43,759 bases of DNA from positions 1-43,759 of the forward strand of contig LRSR01005147.1 in assembly GCA_001579985.1 (NCBI GenBank). Reading direction: 5' to 3'. Shown piece after piece: positions 22,120 through 32,212 of the stretch (position 1 is the first letter of the stretch; each line of letters begins with the position of its first letter). Below the pieces are notes generated by a model. It was not told where the DNA came from, made no database searches, and saw nothing but the letters and a program-made list of their open reading frames with translations. The position numbers and the translations under genes are program-made. The stretch is from Hypsibius dujardini. Its lineage: Eukaryota > Tardigrada > Eutardigrada > Parachela > Hypsibiidae.

Positions 22120-23899
22120 TTACGCCTGAAGAACCTCATCCAACGAAATACTAATGGTTGCTCCATCCCGCTGCTCAGTAGACATCCGATCACCCCCATT
22201 GGCTTTAACTTCGACAGCCTGGCTGTCGAACTGCAGACCTGAATCTGAGGCCTGTTGTTTCAAGCTTTTAAGAGGTCTCTTTTCTTCAGCTGCTTGTAAA
22301 ATTACAGGCCTCCTGAGGACGAGGGCCGGTAAGTCTTTCTCAGAAGTCTTCCTCACTGATGCAAACGCGTTGACTGCCTGCAGGGTCTGTGCCAGCGCAT
22401 TGGAAAGCTCGTGCCCACACTGCTGTATTATCTGACTGGAAAAGGGCGTTTCCGCAGACAGGAAAGTAGGCGTCGGAAAAGTGGCCAAACGTTTGGTTTC
22501 GGATTGATTGACTTTCGCATTCAGCGTAGCCGGCGATAGTCCAGTAAATGCGTCGAACCCAATGAAGCTACTTCGTCGACGCTCGACGTCGAGTATTTTG
22601 CGGGGCTTGGCTTGCTTCCTGGAGTGTCGTTGACTCTCGTGCTTCTTGGCACTCAGATCGAGTCCCAACGAGAATTCGGGCTCGGACGGAACGATTTCGT
22701 TGTCGGCTGATGGCGGTCGCGTAGTCCGGTGCATCCGATCGTCCCGACGGTCTTTCATCCGCTCGTTCTGGAACCAGGTCTTGATTGCTTGTGCTGTCAT
22801 GCCTACAATGCAGTTCCGCTAGATAGAAAGTCGGCTGCGAATACATGTAGGAAGGTATGCATTGATTCGCGGCAAACGGGTGAAGAATGTTTACCTGTTT
22901 GGAAAACGAGAATGTGACGCTGTTCCGGAGTGAGGTACTTTTTGACATGATACTGCTGGCGGAGCCAGATAACCTGTTCAGGACGAATTTGCGTCCGGAA
23001 CCGGGTTTTCCCCGGTTGGGGAGCTGAACAAGGCGCTGAAGGTCCCCATGCCTAGAAGAATAAAATGTGTTAGGAGACGCTTAAGACGTTTCATTAGGAC
23101 TCTTTCCATAAACCATCATCTAACTTCCGTCGGCATCTCTCCGTTTATTTCTTTATTTACACGCCTCGTAATCCATTGGTTTTTTCTGCCTGTCTGTCTG
23201 TCTCTGTATGTCTGTCTGTCTCTGTCGTTTGTCTCTCTTTTTGTCTGTCTGTCTTTTGGTGTTTCTGCTGTAGATCTTACCTTGCCAAAAAATGGGACCC
23301 TTTTTGACTCAGCATATAGATTATCCGAAGCCTGCGTATCGTTCTTGCCGGAGTGAACTCCGGTTGACTCCTTCATGGCACCGCATTCTCGTCGCTCATG
23401 CCGTCGCTTCAGATCGAGGTGATCGAATATTTTGGAGCAAACGCGACACTGATACCGGCCACTGGATGCACGGTCTTGATTGGCGATCTCAACCTTCCTC
23501 CGTGTGTTGGCGAACCACATTTGGACCGTCTTTCGGGAGAGCTGGGTGACTTGGCAGAGAGTCTGAAGATCGATCTGTTTGATGGTGTCGTTCTGTTTGA
23601 AGTATTCCAGCAATGTCTTATGCTACAAACACCAAGCCAACACAGCATACTGGATAAATATATTATAATAAACGCAACATCGCTGATAAAAGACGCACAC
23701 ATACTTAGAAAGAATTTGCGGAATAAAAAATGTTTTCAAATTCCCGAATATGACAATATGGTTCCGGTTAATTTCATTTAATTAACTAATTACCTGAAAC
23801 TCCGTGAATTCGGTGCGATGTCTCTTTCTTGTTAGGCCTGCGTCCTTCTCCATGAAACTCGATATTTGATATGTCGTCTGATGAACCTCAAACACCGAA
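22120..23899 (-). CDS. Homeodomain-zinc finger-homeodomain factor (ZFHX-like)
   Basis: Minus-strand exons are 23899-23794 (coding at least from the ATG at 23853), 23622-23281, 23051-22895 and 22802-22120. From that ATG the model gives 413 residues. Homeodomain 1 (about 9-68) has RTEFTEFQ split by an intron and helix 3 KTVQMWFANTRRK. A C2HC finger (Cys79, Cys82, His95, Cys100) follows. Homeodomain 2 (149-208) has KTRFRTQIRPEQ and KTWFQNERMKDRR, with an intron inside helix 2-3. Two homeodomains around a finger point to the ZFHX/zfh class of nuclear DNA-binding regulators, though this protein is far smaller. The frame is open upstream of the ATG to an acceptor at 23900, so further 5' exons are possible but I found none. 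A (TCTG)n tract lies in the intron at 23052-23280. Confidence 0.82.
23190..23260. repeat. (TCTG)n tract inside a homeobox intron
   Basis: CTGTCTGTCTGTCTC-type units in the 229 bp intron between the zinc-finger and second homeodomain exons of the minus-strand gene. Same unit and strand sense as the arrays at 19.6, 21.7 and 24.45 kb. Confidence 0.7.
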
Positions 23900-25206
23900 C
23901 TGCAAGCCGAGATTTCAGCTGTCAAAGAAGGATCGGAATAGTTGAGTTATTGAGTTAAAAAATTGCGACCTTCAAGACACTGCTTGTTAAGCAAAAATGT
24001 ACGCAAAGTATCTACACATTGAACTGCTAATTTCGTTCTGGGGAATTCATATGATGAATGATCGCGCTGGGACGACAACCGCACATTGCCTGATCGCATG
24101 GATGGCACATGCACTAAGAATTTTATCATCTTCTTAGTTAATGAGTGTCTTGCTTTCTTGCTTAACGGGTGAGAGGGAGAGCTCTCCTCCTTCCTAATTC
24201 CGTAGTGTAATTAGCAAGCAGCAGCGGAGCAGCCAGAGGGCCTAGGAGTTTCAATTCCAACTTTATTTGCCCCTTGTCCTTTCCTTTGTCCTGGCGCCAG
24301 TTGTGTCGGCGCCTCTCACGCCGCTAGCGATCGTGGTATCTACCTGTGTTCTACTGCATGGTACTAGCTTAGTGTACATATAATACTCTTTAATGCTCTT
24401 GATACTAGTAATGGTTATTTAACGATTTGTCTTAACATGATCCTGTGTCTATGTTCTGTGTCTGTCTGTGTCTGTGTCTGTGTTTGTGTCTGTAATTTTT
24501 ATCAGCGCATTTTTTGTCCCTCTACTGGTTAGTAAGGTTCACAATAGGGCAGATGTAAGTTCCTTGGGAATACAGAGATTGTACTAGCCTTGGGCAATAG
24601 GCATAACAAGCCTTCAATTTTTTATCAGAACCTTCGCTCTGAATGACCATTGGAACGCATGTCGCTTTGGCATATTTTGATAATGCGACAACGACCAGAT
24701 AAATCTGCACCGATCGAAGGTATACTCAAGTAATTGATGTATACTGATAATAATGATAGTTGTTCTTCTTTATGCTACACACCAATTCACCGTATCGATC
24801 GTGCCTAGAAATTAGGTATGCCTGCGCGCTGCGCGCTGACCCAAAATTATAAACATCTTTTTTTCTCAATCCCTCAGATCCGTGATGCACACGCACAACG
24901 AAATATCGCACAGCACGCAATACATAAATACATAAAATATACATGTTTTCGTGCTGCTGAACAACATGTTGTACTGTAATTGTGACACAAAATTCCACCA
25001 TTAGGAGCACTCATATATTATAGCACGTATAAATCGAACAATAACTGCGAATTGACTCACCATTTCTTCACTTACACTTCTAGCGCTATATCTAATTTAA
25101 TTCAGCCAAGCAAACCTGGAAAATTGCACACTTTCGCTACTCGACAAAACTATTAACAGCTACTGTTGTTCCATTTCTTCTTTCATTTTTGCTGCCTTCT
25201 CCTCCG
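23900..25206. other. Divergent intergenic region between homeobox and DUF2807 genes
   Basis: No supported gene. A GC-rich segment at about 24285-24335 contains GGCGCCAG...GGCGCC, and a short TGTGTCTG run lies at 24440-24495. Missing 5' exons of the homeobox gene could be here, but no frame with a matching phase-2 donor stands out. Confidence 0.4.
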
Positions 25207-25896
25207 ATGTTCAAAATGTTTATCTTACGCTTATCTTTGACGTTCCTCCTCGCCGTCCATCTCGCTATAGCAGATAACCAACAGCGTCCCGTTCGGAATT
25301 ATCGCGGAATCGACGTGGACGGACCCTTCCAAGTGACCGTCGACTTGAACGGCAAAGAAGGCGCCGTTCTCGACACCGCCGACCCTGGCCTTTTCGAGCG
25401 CGTCCAGACGGTGGTGGACAACCAAATTCTCCGCATCCGTTTCCAGGGCAACGGCCAGGACGTCGGCAGTGAGCTCATCAAAGTTTTTATCAGCGCCTTT
25501 TCCTTGGTCAGTTTGGAGGGCAACGGTCCCAGTCGGATGACCGTCCTGCAATCGTTGAAAGAACCGAACATCCAACTGGTCAGCAAGGGCAGCAGCTGGA
25601 TGAGCCTTTCCGTGGATACCTTCGTGGTAAGGTGTCAGTTGACGGGATCGGGGACGATTGAGATCAACGGAAAGTGTGCGGGTTTGGATGTGATTGGCCA
25701 AGGCTCACCGTCCTTCAAGGGTCTGCGGCTGGAGACGGATGTCGCGGTGGTCTCGGTGCAGGCCAACGGGCAGGCGGAGATTTCGGTCAAGGCTGCGTTG
25801 GCGGGGCATGTCAGCGGAAAGGCCAGGTTACGGTATGATGGGGCGCCGCAAGTGAATGTGAAAACCAGCGGGACTGGAAGTGTTGTTCATGTTTGA
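25207..25896 (+). CDS. Secreted DUF2807 (head GIN domain) protein, intronless
   Basis: Single exon, 229 residues. The first ATG (25207) opens a typical signal peptide (MFKMFILRLSLTFLLAVHLA, cleavage near residue 22). The rest is one DUF2807/head-GIN domain: an opening RNYRGIDVDGPFQVTVDL, then repeated G-x-G turns (LEGNGPSRM, LTGSGTIEING, IGQGSPSFKG) and the closing pattern YDGAPQVNVKTSGTGSVVHV. The family forms a right-handed beta-helix and is known chiefly from Bacteroidetes and other bacteria as secreted or surface proteins of poorly defined function. Here it sits among intron-containing animal genes with no bacterial neighbours, and the coding strand is clearly more GC-rich than its flanks. 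Acquisition by horizontal transfer is my inference. Assembly contamination is unlikely given the flanking animal genes. Confidence 0.85.
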   Translation: MFKMFILRLSLTFLLAVHLAIADNQQRPVRNYRGIDVDGPFQVTVDLNGKEGAVLDTADPGLFERVQTVVDNQILRIRFQGNGQDVGSELIKVFISAFSLVSLEGNGPSRMTVLQSLKEPNIQLVSKGSSWMSLSVDTFVVRCQLTGSGTIEINGKCAGLDVIGQGSPSFKGLRLETDVAVVSVQANGQAEISVKAALAGHVSGKARLRYDGAPQVNVKTSGTGSVVHV

Positions 25897-26949
25897 GGTT
25901 GACTCTTCTGGACTTGCTTCTTTACGGAATTGTTTGTAGTTGATTGTAAAAAAACCCATTGACAGGTGTAGCATATATGTCAATTGTATGCTGGTCGCTT
26001 GAGTTGTAATTATCGGTTGAGCGATGTGATGGAGTTCAGACAAATATTCAAAGTCTCCAAAGTTGAGTATTCGTACTGTAATAACAACTTCAGATGGACA
26101 GAATTCGATGCCAACCAAAAACGATTCACCTTTCGAAGTGCTTTTTGTGCAACTAAAACGTGTCATTTTTAGATGGCATTAGTAGCTAGATATAACAGAC
26201 AGATTTCGTGTTCGAGAGGTTAGAAGGGCAGCCATGAAAATTATTATTTTCTATTTTTTTCGGGTGTGTTGTTATAGGCGTGAGGCGTGATGAATAGAAG
26301 ATTGAGCAGATCTTTTATGCTGCAGCAGAGTCCTTGCATTTATTTGCAATATATACCATTGGGTGTACTAGTAATTAGAGGGATCTAACTGGTGCAGATC
26401 TGCATCAGTATAATTAATTAAAGACAAAATTAATACAACCCACACGTTCATTTGAATATTTCCGCCTTGAAGAAGTATTGAATAGATAGAGCGAACCAAC
26501 AACTGTGGTTTGAATAACGGGCAGTCCAGAGATCAGGGCGAACCGGTGGAAACCAGAACTTCGAGTTGTTGACCTAAACACCAGAAGAACAAGCTCGCAA
26601 ACTCTCGCTCATGTGGGGATACACTGACACGTGTATTGCCATCTGAATTTGGCGAGTGAGGCGTACCATTAATGCTGCGCTGACTGCATAAAGAACGAGA
26701 ACCTGCAGAGTTGCCGTAAGGGAAGTTCCGCAGTCCGAGAACCCCCGTATGTTTACTGAATCAGAGAGGTCAGTGAGTAGGGCGGGTGGGGCGGAAAGAA
26801 AATCTCGCAAGATCGAAATGAACAATAATGAGAGAGAGAAGACGAGACGGTCTCGCGCGGGATCGAAGATGCGGCGGACACAAATCAGACAAGGTGTGGC
26901 TAAAGAGACTTGACTGGGGAAAGGGGAATGAGCCGCTGCGTATCATTAA
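25897..26949. other. Intergenic region 3' of the DUF2807 gene
   Basis: No supported gene, no recognisable repeat beyond AT-rich patches, and no clear AATAAA directly after the DUF2807 stop. The minus-strand frame at 26574-26825 has no domain or splice support. Confidence 0.4.
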
Positions 26950-26964
26950 CATTAATTAAGCGTC

Positions 26965-27200
26965 TTAATTCCTAATTTCTTTGAGCTTTGCAAGCAGAGC
27001 AGCGACAACCTCCTTCGAGGCTTTGGCAATGTTTCCCCGGAGGCAAGAGGTGTCAAAGTACACGATTCGGCTGCAAAGTAAGGATAAATTTTGATATCGC
27101 TGGCTTGACGGATACTCTCCTTCGCCGCGTGCAAGATTTTCCGAATCCGGTTGACGATGAAGATAAACCGTTGGTCCGGTCATGTGTCGTCTTCCCTGCG
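26965..27200 (-). pseudogene. Frameshifted copy of the last exon of the adjacent secreted gene
   Basis: On the minus strand one frame reads QRFIFIVNRIRKILHAAKES...SDIKIYPYFA and the frame one base away continues RIVYFDTSCLRGNIAKASKE...LLAKLKEIRN then TAA. Placed together they align without gaps to the exon at 28081-27826 (KFYLFIRRVCRLIN...SEIEIHTTY and LIAYFHLPQFRTSIAAAP...LVQLEDI then stop). The distance between the conserved SxIxI and YF landmarks is the same in both. A TGA also interrupts the matching region near the exon start. This is a second, disabled copy; no signal-peptide exon is visible upstream of it. Confidence 0.55.
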
Positions 27201-27825
27201 AACCTCCGAAAAATGCGTATAAATTTCCAGCTTTAGGTCAGAGAAATGATGAGAATTTGTGATGAGGAAACATGAAGGATTTAAGAAAACCATCCGCATT
27301 TTATCGAGTCAGAGGACATTGGTCAACAAAGGAAATAGGAAAGGGCAGGTAAAAGGGGGACGGGAAGGGGGCTTGTAGCCTAAGCCCTTCATTGTAGGAC
27401 CAGGGGATGGGCAATGGGGCAAAATTTGACCGATCTCTTGTCACTGATCATTTTGAAACTTGTGGGGATGTGAGGGTCTGATTTCCAGGGACTCCCTTTA
27501 TTTTCAATACATTTCCAAAACATCAGTTTTATCATCAAATTTGGACTGTTCTTAAATGTTTTGAAACCTCCCATTTGCATTCACCAATGCTTGTTTTTAA
27601 TGGTGTGAAATCCAAGGCGGGCCGCGGAAGTCAAACCCTACATCCTACAACAAATTCTGAAATGATCAAAGATCACAGGCCAAATTTTAGGTTCGATTTT
27701 AAAAAACAATGCATTTTACCCCTTTGTCGAGTTGTTGCTCACTCCCTCTGGCTTCCCATTTTGCCATGACCCTGGCATGAGGGATTTTGTGATTCCCACC
27801 TGCAAGAACCCTAATCGAGCCTCTG
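27201..27825. other. Spacer between the two copies of the secreted-protein exon
   Basis: No gene seen. TTTATT at about 27497 (AATAAA on the minus strand) could serve as poly(A) signal for the gene ending at 27826. Confidence 0.35.
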
Positions 27826-28599
27826 CTAATGAAGCCTACCAATGTCTTCGAGCTGAACCAGCAGATCATTCGCCCCTGTGGCCGCGATGAGCTGAGCCGG
27901 GGCAGCGGCGATGCTGGTACGGAACTGGGGAAGGTGGAAGTATGCGATTAGATTGCGATAAGTGGTGTGGATCTCAATTTCACTGCTGCCGTCCAGAAAG
28001 TCGTCATTCAGCACGTTGATGAGCCTACAAACCCTCCGGATGAACAGGTAAAATTTGGTTTGGTTAAATCCATCGTCTGCCCTTTGTGAATGCAAGAAAA
28101 CTAATCGTCGATTTCACACGTCAACTCACAAACGAGATATTTAATGAGCCGTGCTGGAGACCCAGACAAAGGCCTTTGCCATAAAACAATCATTCGGGTT
28201 CTTCAAGTTTGCCGGAGGAGAACCTCCAAACGTGGGCGTTTCCAAGCTGTCGGAGCCTGCCTGTGGACCTGAGGAAAGATAAGAGATGAGCTGGGGCATA
28301 CAGTTGTGGAAATAAACGAAGTATGTGTATTTCTTTTTCCGGTATGATCGTATGGACTTACGAAGCTCCGAGGCTGTAGTGTAAGAACAGAAAACGACTG
28401 CGACAAGGAATAATGCGAGTGTGACCTTCTTAGTGAAAGCGAATTTGCCGAGTACTCGTGTGGGCACCTTATTTAATCTGGGTTCTGATGTGCTGGTGAA
28501 GAAGTTGGCAGGGAAATACTGTATTTCCGCGATAGATAGCGACAGTCGTACTGGAATGGAACGTGTGCACGGGCTCTGTGCACCGTACATACGGCACAA
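27826..28599 (-). pseudogene. Unrecognised secreted-protein gene with an in-frame stop
   Basis: Three minus-strand exons with excellent splice sites: up to 28599-28362 (donor GTAAGT), 28268-28130 (acceptor TTTCCTCAG, donor GTGAGT) and 28081-27826 (stop TAG). Phases 1 and 2 match across both introns. Exon 1 holds a signal-peptide-like core (VTLALFLVAVVFCSYTTASE), though its start ATG is uncertain (28599, or in another exon). Exon 3 is rich in hydrophobic and basic residues (KFYLFIRRVCRLINVL). The second exon contains TAA at 28143-28141, 11 bases before its donor, in the only frame that joins the exons. Either the gene is broken, the product stops there as a short secreted peptide, or there is an assembly error. 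I recognise no family. Confidence 0.5.
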
Positions 28600-28665
28600 G
28601 CGCCACGTGGCCGATTAAACGTTCCACAGCTCGTACGCTGTCGTTATCTATCGCGGAAATACAGT
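28518..28665. mobile_element. Long-armed palindrome (MITE-like)
   Basis: The left arm 28518-28564 (ACTGTATTTCCGCGATAGAT...) and right arm 28619-28665 (...ATCTATCGCGGAAATACAGT) are 47 bp inverted copies with a few mismatches; the outer 28 bp differ at one base. The spacer is 54 bp. It overlaps the 5' end of the minus-strand secreted gene and would fold into a strong hairpin. No coding content. Confidence 0.75.
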
Positions 28666-29658
28666 AAAATAAAAGGTCTGAAGGAATGATGGTGTTTTGC
28701 CGAAAGATTGCAAAGGGTTTTATATAGGAGTGCAGAATAGTCTGTCCAGGGATTTTGTTTCTATAGTCAGGCTATGGAACTTTTATGACGGAGCTGTTCT
28801 TCGTGATCAAACTGTTCCTTACCTAACCGGGAGTTGACCAGGTCGCTTGAATGGGATAACTGCTAACTCTGATTTAGGGAATATCGTTGGCAGAACATAG
28901 AAAGCAAATGAGTAAGCAAAGCGATGTATTCATGTCGTTCCATATTATCGCTCCTAAACTGCGGTATACGACTTTCATTATCGTATTTAGATTAACTTTC
29001 GTGATATTCTGACCGGCCGACACCTTGCTCTATCGTGACGTAGAATGCCGTCCGGGACTCACAACCACATTCAAACTATAACATCCAAGGGTTCGTAAGA
29101 TTCATGGTCAAACTTATGGTCATTTAGTTTAAAAGTCTAACTTTGATAAATTTGATTTTTGGTTATATGAACCGAGGACGATTTATCGAACAGGAAATAC
29201 TGTAGTTGCAACGTCCAGCTTTCCAGTATATCGTTGGGGCGTTTGTCCAGCAAAAAATAAAATACCTGAACGGTGTACTGCAATACTTGACGGACAAGTT
29301 AAGGATACAGTTAAGCGACTGTCAGACCTCTTATTTGAAGAACAGACAGACTAGCTTCCTCCCGAAAATCCTGTCTGTAGTACGAGACAGACAAAAAGCT
29401 CTCCGTTCAGACAGTTTGTCCGAGGAGAGTCTGTTGTCTTTTATCAATGAGCGTGGCTGTCCAGTTGGGTACGGATCAGAATGTTGAGAGCAATCAAATG
29501 CTAGTTTAATTCGGTCGAAACTCCCGCTGTTGCTAAGTTAAGTTGTCTGATTCAAATGAAATAATTTCCGACTGTTTGTTCTTCAGAAAGGCGAGTTATA
29601 AAGGTGATAAGATGTACTAGCTATATGTATAGTGTAGGTAGCCGGAGAGGCAATTCTT
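28666..29658. other. Intergenic region
   Basis: No gene with domain support. A plus-strand frame follows an AG at 29223 and runs to 29487 (about 88 codons, ending EESLLSFINERGCPVGYGSE). It resembles coding sequence slightly but has no partner exon and no recognised domain. Confidence 0.35.
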
Positions 29659-32212
29659 CTAATGACGACTAGATCCATCTGTGACGGTCGACCGATGCCG
29701 GCGTGAGGGATACGTTTTCTTCAGATGGCCAAACTCTTCCGGGACCAGATCCGTCACTGAATGGAACGTAAATTTTGTTTCGAAGAAGGCTGCAAAAAAA
29801 GAGAGGAGATGAAAGTATTAATTCAGCCAGGATTGAGGAAGAATGACTTGTTAGAAAGGCAAGACTCTAGTAGAAAAAACAAAACTACCACTAGGGTGAC
29901 ATTTTAGGGCATTATATGGGAGTACCTTGTCTCTTAGTCAGGGTTCGCGTCGTTCTCGTGAGTGCAGCAGATGGAGAGTTGGACGCAGCCACCATTTCCT
30001 TAGGAAACGGCTGCATTCCCCCGCCAAATGATGAGTGATCGTAGTGGATATTCCTCATTCCTCCCAGTGCCAAAAGAGGTTGTGGTTTCTGTTGAACTGC
30101 GAAGCGACCATTCCGACTGCTGATGTCCGGTGACGCACCTCTGGATGACTTTAAATCTATCCCCACATTTATTTACGTAACATGATTTTCAGATGAAAAT
30201 GTGCCCCCATTTTAGCCACCCCTTTTTTGGCCACTTAGCTATTCCGGTATAGTTGAACAACGACTTTTTTAGGAAATAAAATAATGCTGAACACTATCTC
30301 ATCCAAAATTCAATTTAAAATTGATTAGGGTTTGCAAAATAGTGTTTCGAAATCAGGGGGATGGAACCAAGTGCATGTTTCAAAAGAGAAATAGAAATGC
30401 CAAATAAATCCCGAAAAATAATTCTGATGCTAATCAATTCGAAATTGAAATTTGAATGGGATAGTGCCCAGAAAAGTATTTTTAATGGTATGGAAATTGT
30501 TCCACTATACTGAAATTGCTCAATGGCTAGAAATTGGGCCTGAAAAGGGGCGAACTATCCTCATACTAGCAAAAAATTGACGTACCTCGTGCCCAGACCG
30601 GTTGCTGTTGTATGGGCGGGCTCTCAACCTTTGCCTCCGTACGGTTGTAATTGTAAGCCAAGGGGCGTGTAGGCGGTAAGGGCGCCAAAGTTTGTGAATG
30701 GTTATTAGTCGATGTGAATGCTGTCGGAGCTGGAGACGGAGGATTACTGCGCTGGGAGGAGATAACAGTCTTTGTTGGGGTCCCACTTTGACTTGGACGA
30801 GCTGGAATAGGCGGAGCTTGCCGCTTAATCTTCTTCACTTCGGTTTGTTGCAGCTGGAATGGGTCAACTTTATTGGGGGTAAGTGCCCTAGCAGCTGAGG
30901 GGAATAAGTTCAAAACAGATTGATAACTGGCGCTCGGACTGGGAGACCGAGAGAGCACACGGGCCATTGTGGATAAAGCGGACGACGGCCGACGGCTTTT
31001 CTCCTCGCTCGGTTTGATGTTGTCTATTTTTTGGCTTGAAATAGGCGTGGACACTCGGCTGCGAATGGACGGTGTCGGGGTTCGGCTGTATACCGTCAAT
31101 ATGGGATGAACAATCGCACCATTGGCTCCGCCGGACAGAGTACGTGTTGCAGTCTTGCCTTGTTGAGATGATGGTTTAGCTGTAGCAGACGAGCGGCTTG
31201 TGATGGATGATTGGGAGGAATTCCTTCCGGGTAGGTGGACGGTGACAAGCCTCTCCGGCACATCTTTTTCTCCTGTCACCAATTAAAATGCATCCTTGAC
31301 TTAACGTATTTCGGACTCAATTTTCCAAGGGGCATCGCAACATATCTCCACTTCAATTAGTTTCAATACTAACGGTAATTTATATTATTTATGTCATTCG
31401 GCAGTGCTGCAGGAGTTTTGTTTTGGCAAGATTTAGGCAAGCATCCTTTTCTTTTCTGATTCGGTTCAAATTGTAAAGACTTCGACTTTTGAAAAAAAAA
31501 TTTCTGCTCAAATTCAAACGATAGGGCGTAGCAGAATCTTTTTTCGATACCAGGGGGCGGAGTCGTGGGTCTTCTTAGAGCTGGACCGGAAACGTCAACA
31601 TGTCACATTCCAGAAGTGACCTGTAACTCAGCCCCTGAAGTCTTAAAAGGTTAATCGACTTGATTCCAAATAAAGATGGAGATTGATACTTTCAAAAATG
31701 GTGATATTTAATCTTTTTTTGAAGATCCTAATTCGAATAACTCGGTAGAGTAATTCTTCAGTTTTTTGTTGTTTTCGTTTGTTTAGACTTGAAAGTTTCG
31801 CTAACAAAACTTATTGTATCAGTACTGGAAAAAATAAATTTCATAAATCATTACTTTTATTAATCCAATGTAAAAATCATAAAGTTGGAACTGGGATATT
31901 TTACGGTCTCCATTCCTGAAAATCGTCTAAATTCTAAGTGAGCCAGAGAGCACAACGTTAAAGGGGCGGAAACGTACCAAAATACAAGGAAGCCTCGCTG
32001 CGGTCTTGGATGAGAGAGCGGTCCACACGTTTCAGACGAGGAGCTCGACGGATGTCCGCCATAACAGCCGATCGGTCTGGACTTGGCATAGTGCACCTTT
32101 GCGAATTGTTGTTTTGACGAGGCACTGGAGGTGGCTTGCCTGCTGACGAGGAATCGCGAGCGACCGGTATCGGCGGAGGCGGCGGAGGTGGCGCTGGCGA
32201 TGATCGCTTCAT
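29659..32212 (-). CDS. WASP-interacting protein / verprolin homologue
   Basis: Minus-strand exons are 32212-31978, 31272-30586, 30156-29926 and 29789-29659. All three introns are phase 1 and the model closes at 427 residues. WIP/verprolin binds actin through a WH2 motif and WASP through its C-terminus, controlling Arp2/3-driven actin assembly in the cytoplasm. Seen here: an N-terminal polyproline stretch (APPPPPPPIP), a WH2-like motif at about 46-64 (MADIRRAPRLKRV), a long Ser/Pro-rich low-complexity linker with SH3-type PPIPARP, and a C-terminal WASP-binding segment (KFTFHSVTDLVPEEF, then HLKKTYPS) in the last exon. Both ends match the family, so it appears complete. Intron 3 (30157-30585) is mostly a foldback repeat. 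I give no symbol because the WIPF paralogue cannot be decided. Confidence 0.88.
30215..30542. mobile_element. Foldback element filling a WIP intron
   Basis: Two inverted arms of about 110-120 bp each: CACTATCTCATCCAAAATTC...AATTGATTAG on the left, and its diverged complement (CTAATCAATTCGAAATTGAA...GGGATAGTGCC) on the right, with GTATAGT(T/G)GAACAA further out. The loop contains AATCAGGGGGATGG. No reading frame. Related fragments lie at 14369, about 31500-31690 and about 33240-33480. Confidence 0.65.
31500..31690. repeat. Diverged member of the foldback family
   Basis: ATACCAGGGGGCGGAG (compare AATCAGGGGGATGG in the 30.2 kb element) is followed by GATTCCAAATAAAGATGGAG, resembling the arm seen at about 33390. 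It lies in intron 1 of the WIP gene. Similarity is visible by eye but patchy. Confidence 0.35.

Noticed and set aside
24285-24335. GGCGCC-rich segment considered as an LTR/primer-binding site
   Set aside because: No second LTR copy, no target duplication and no retroelement frame nearby.
25231-25701. 156-codon minus-strand frame
   Set aside because: Antisense shadow of the DUF2807 gene, kept open by its GC-rich codon use.
27061-27120. Possible 45 bp U12-like intron (GTATCC ... TCCTTAC ... CAG) in the relic exon
   Set aside because: The ungapped alignment to the neighbouring exon shows this stretch is homologous coding sequence with a one-base frameshift, so an intron is not needed.
29206-29487. 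93-codon plus-strand frame after an AG
   Set aside because: Slightly coding-like, but starts at TTG, has no ATG or upstream exon, and has no known domain; recorded only as a possibility in the intergenic entry.
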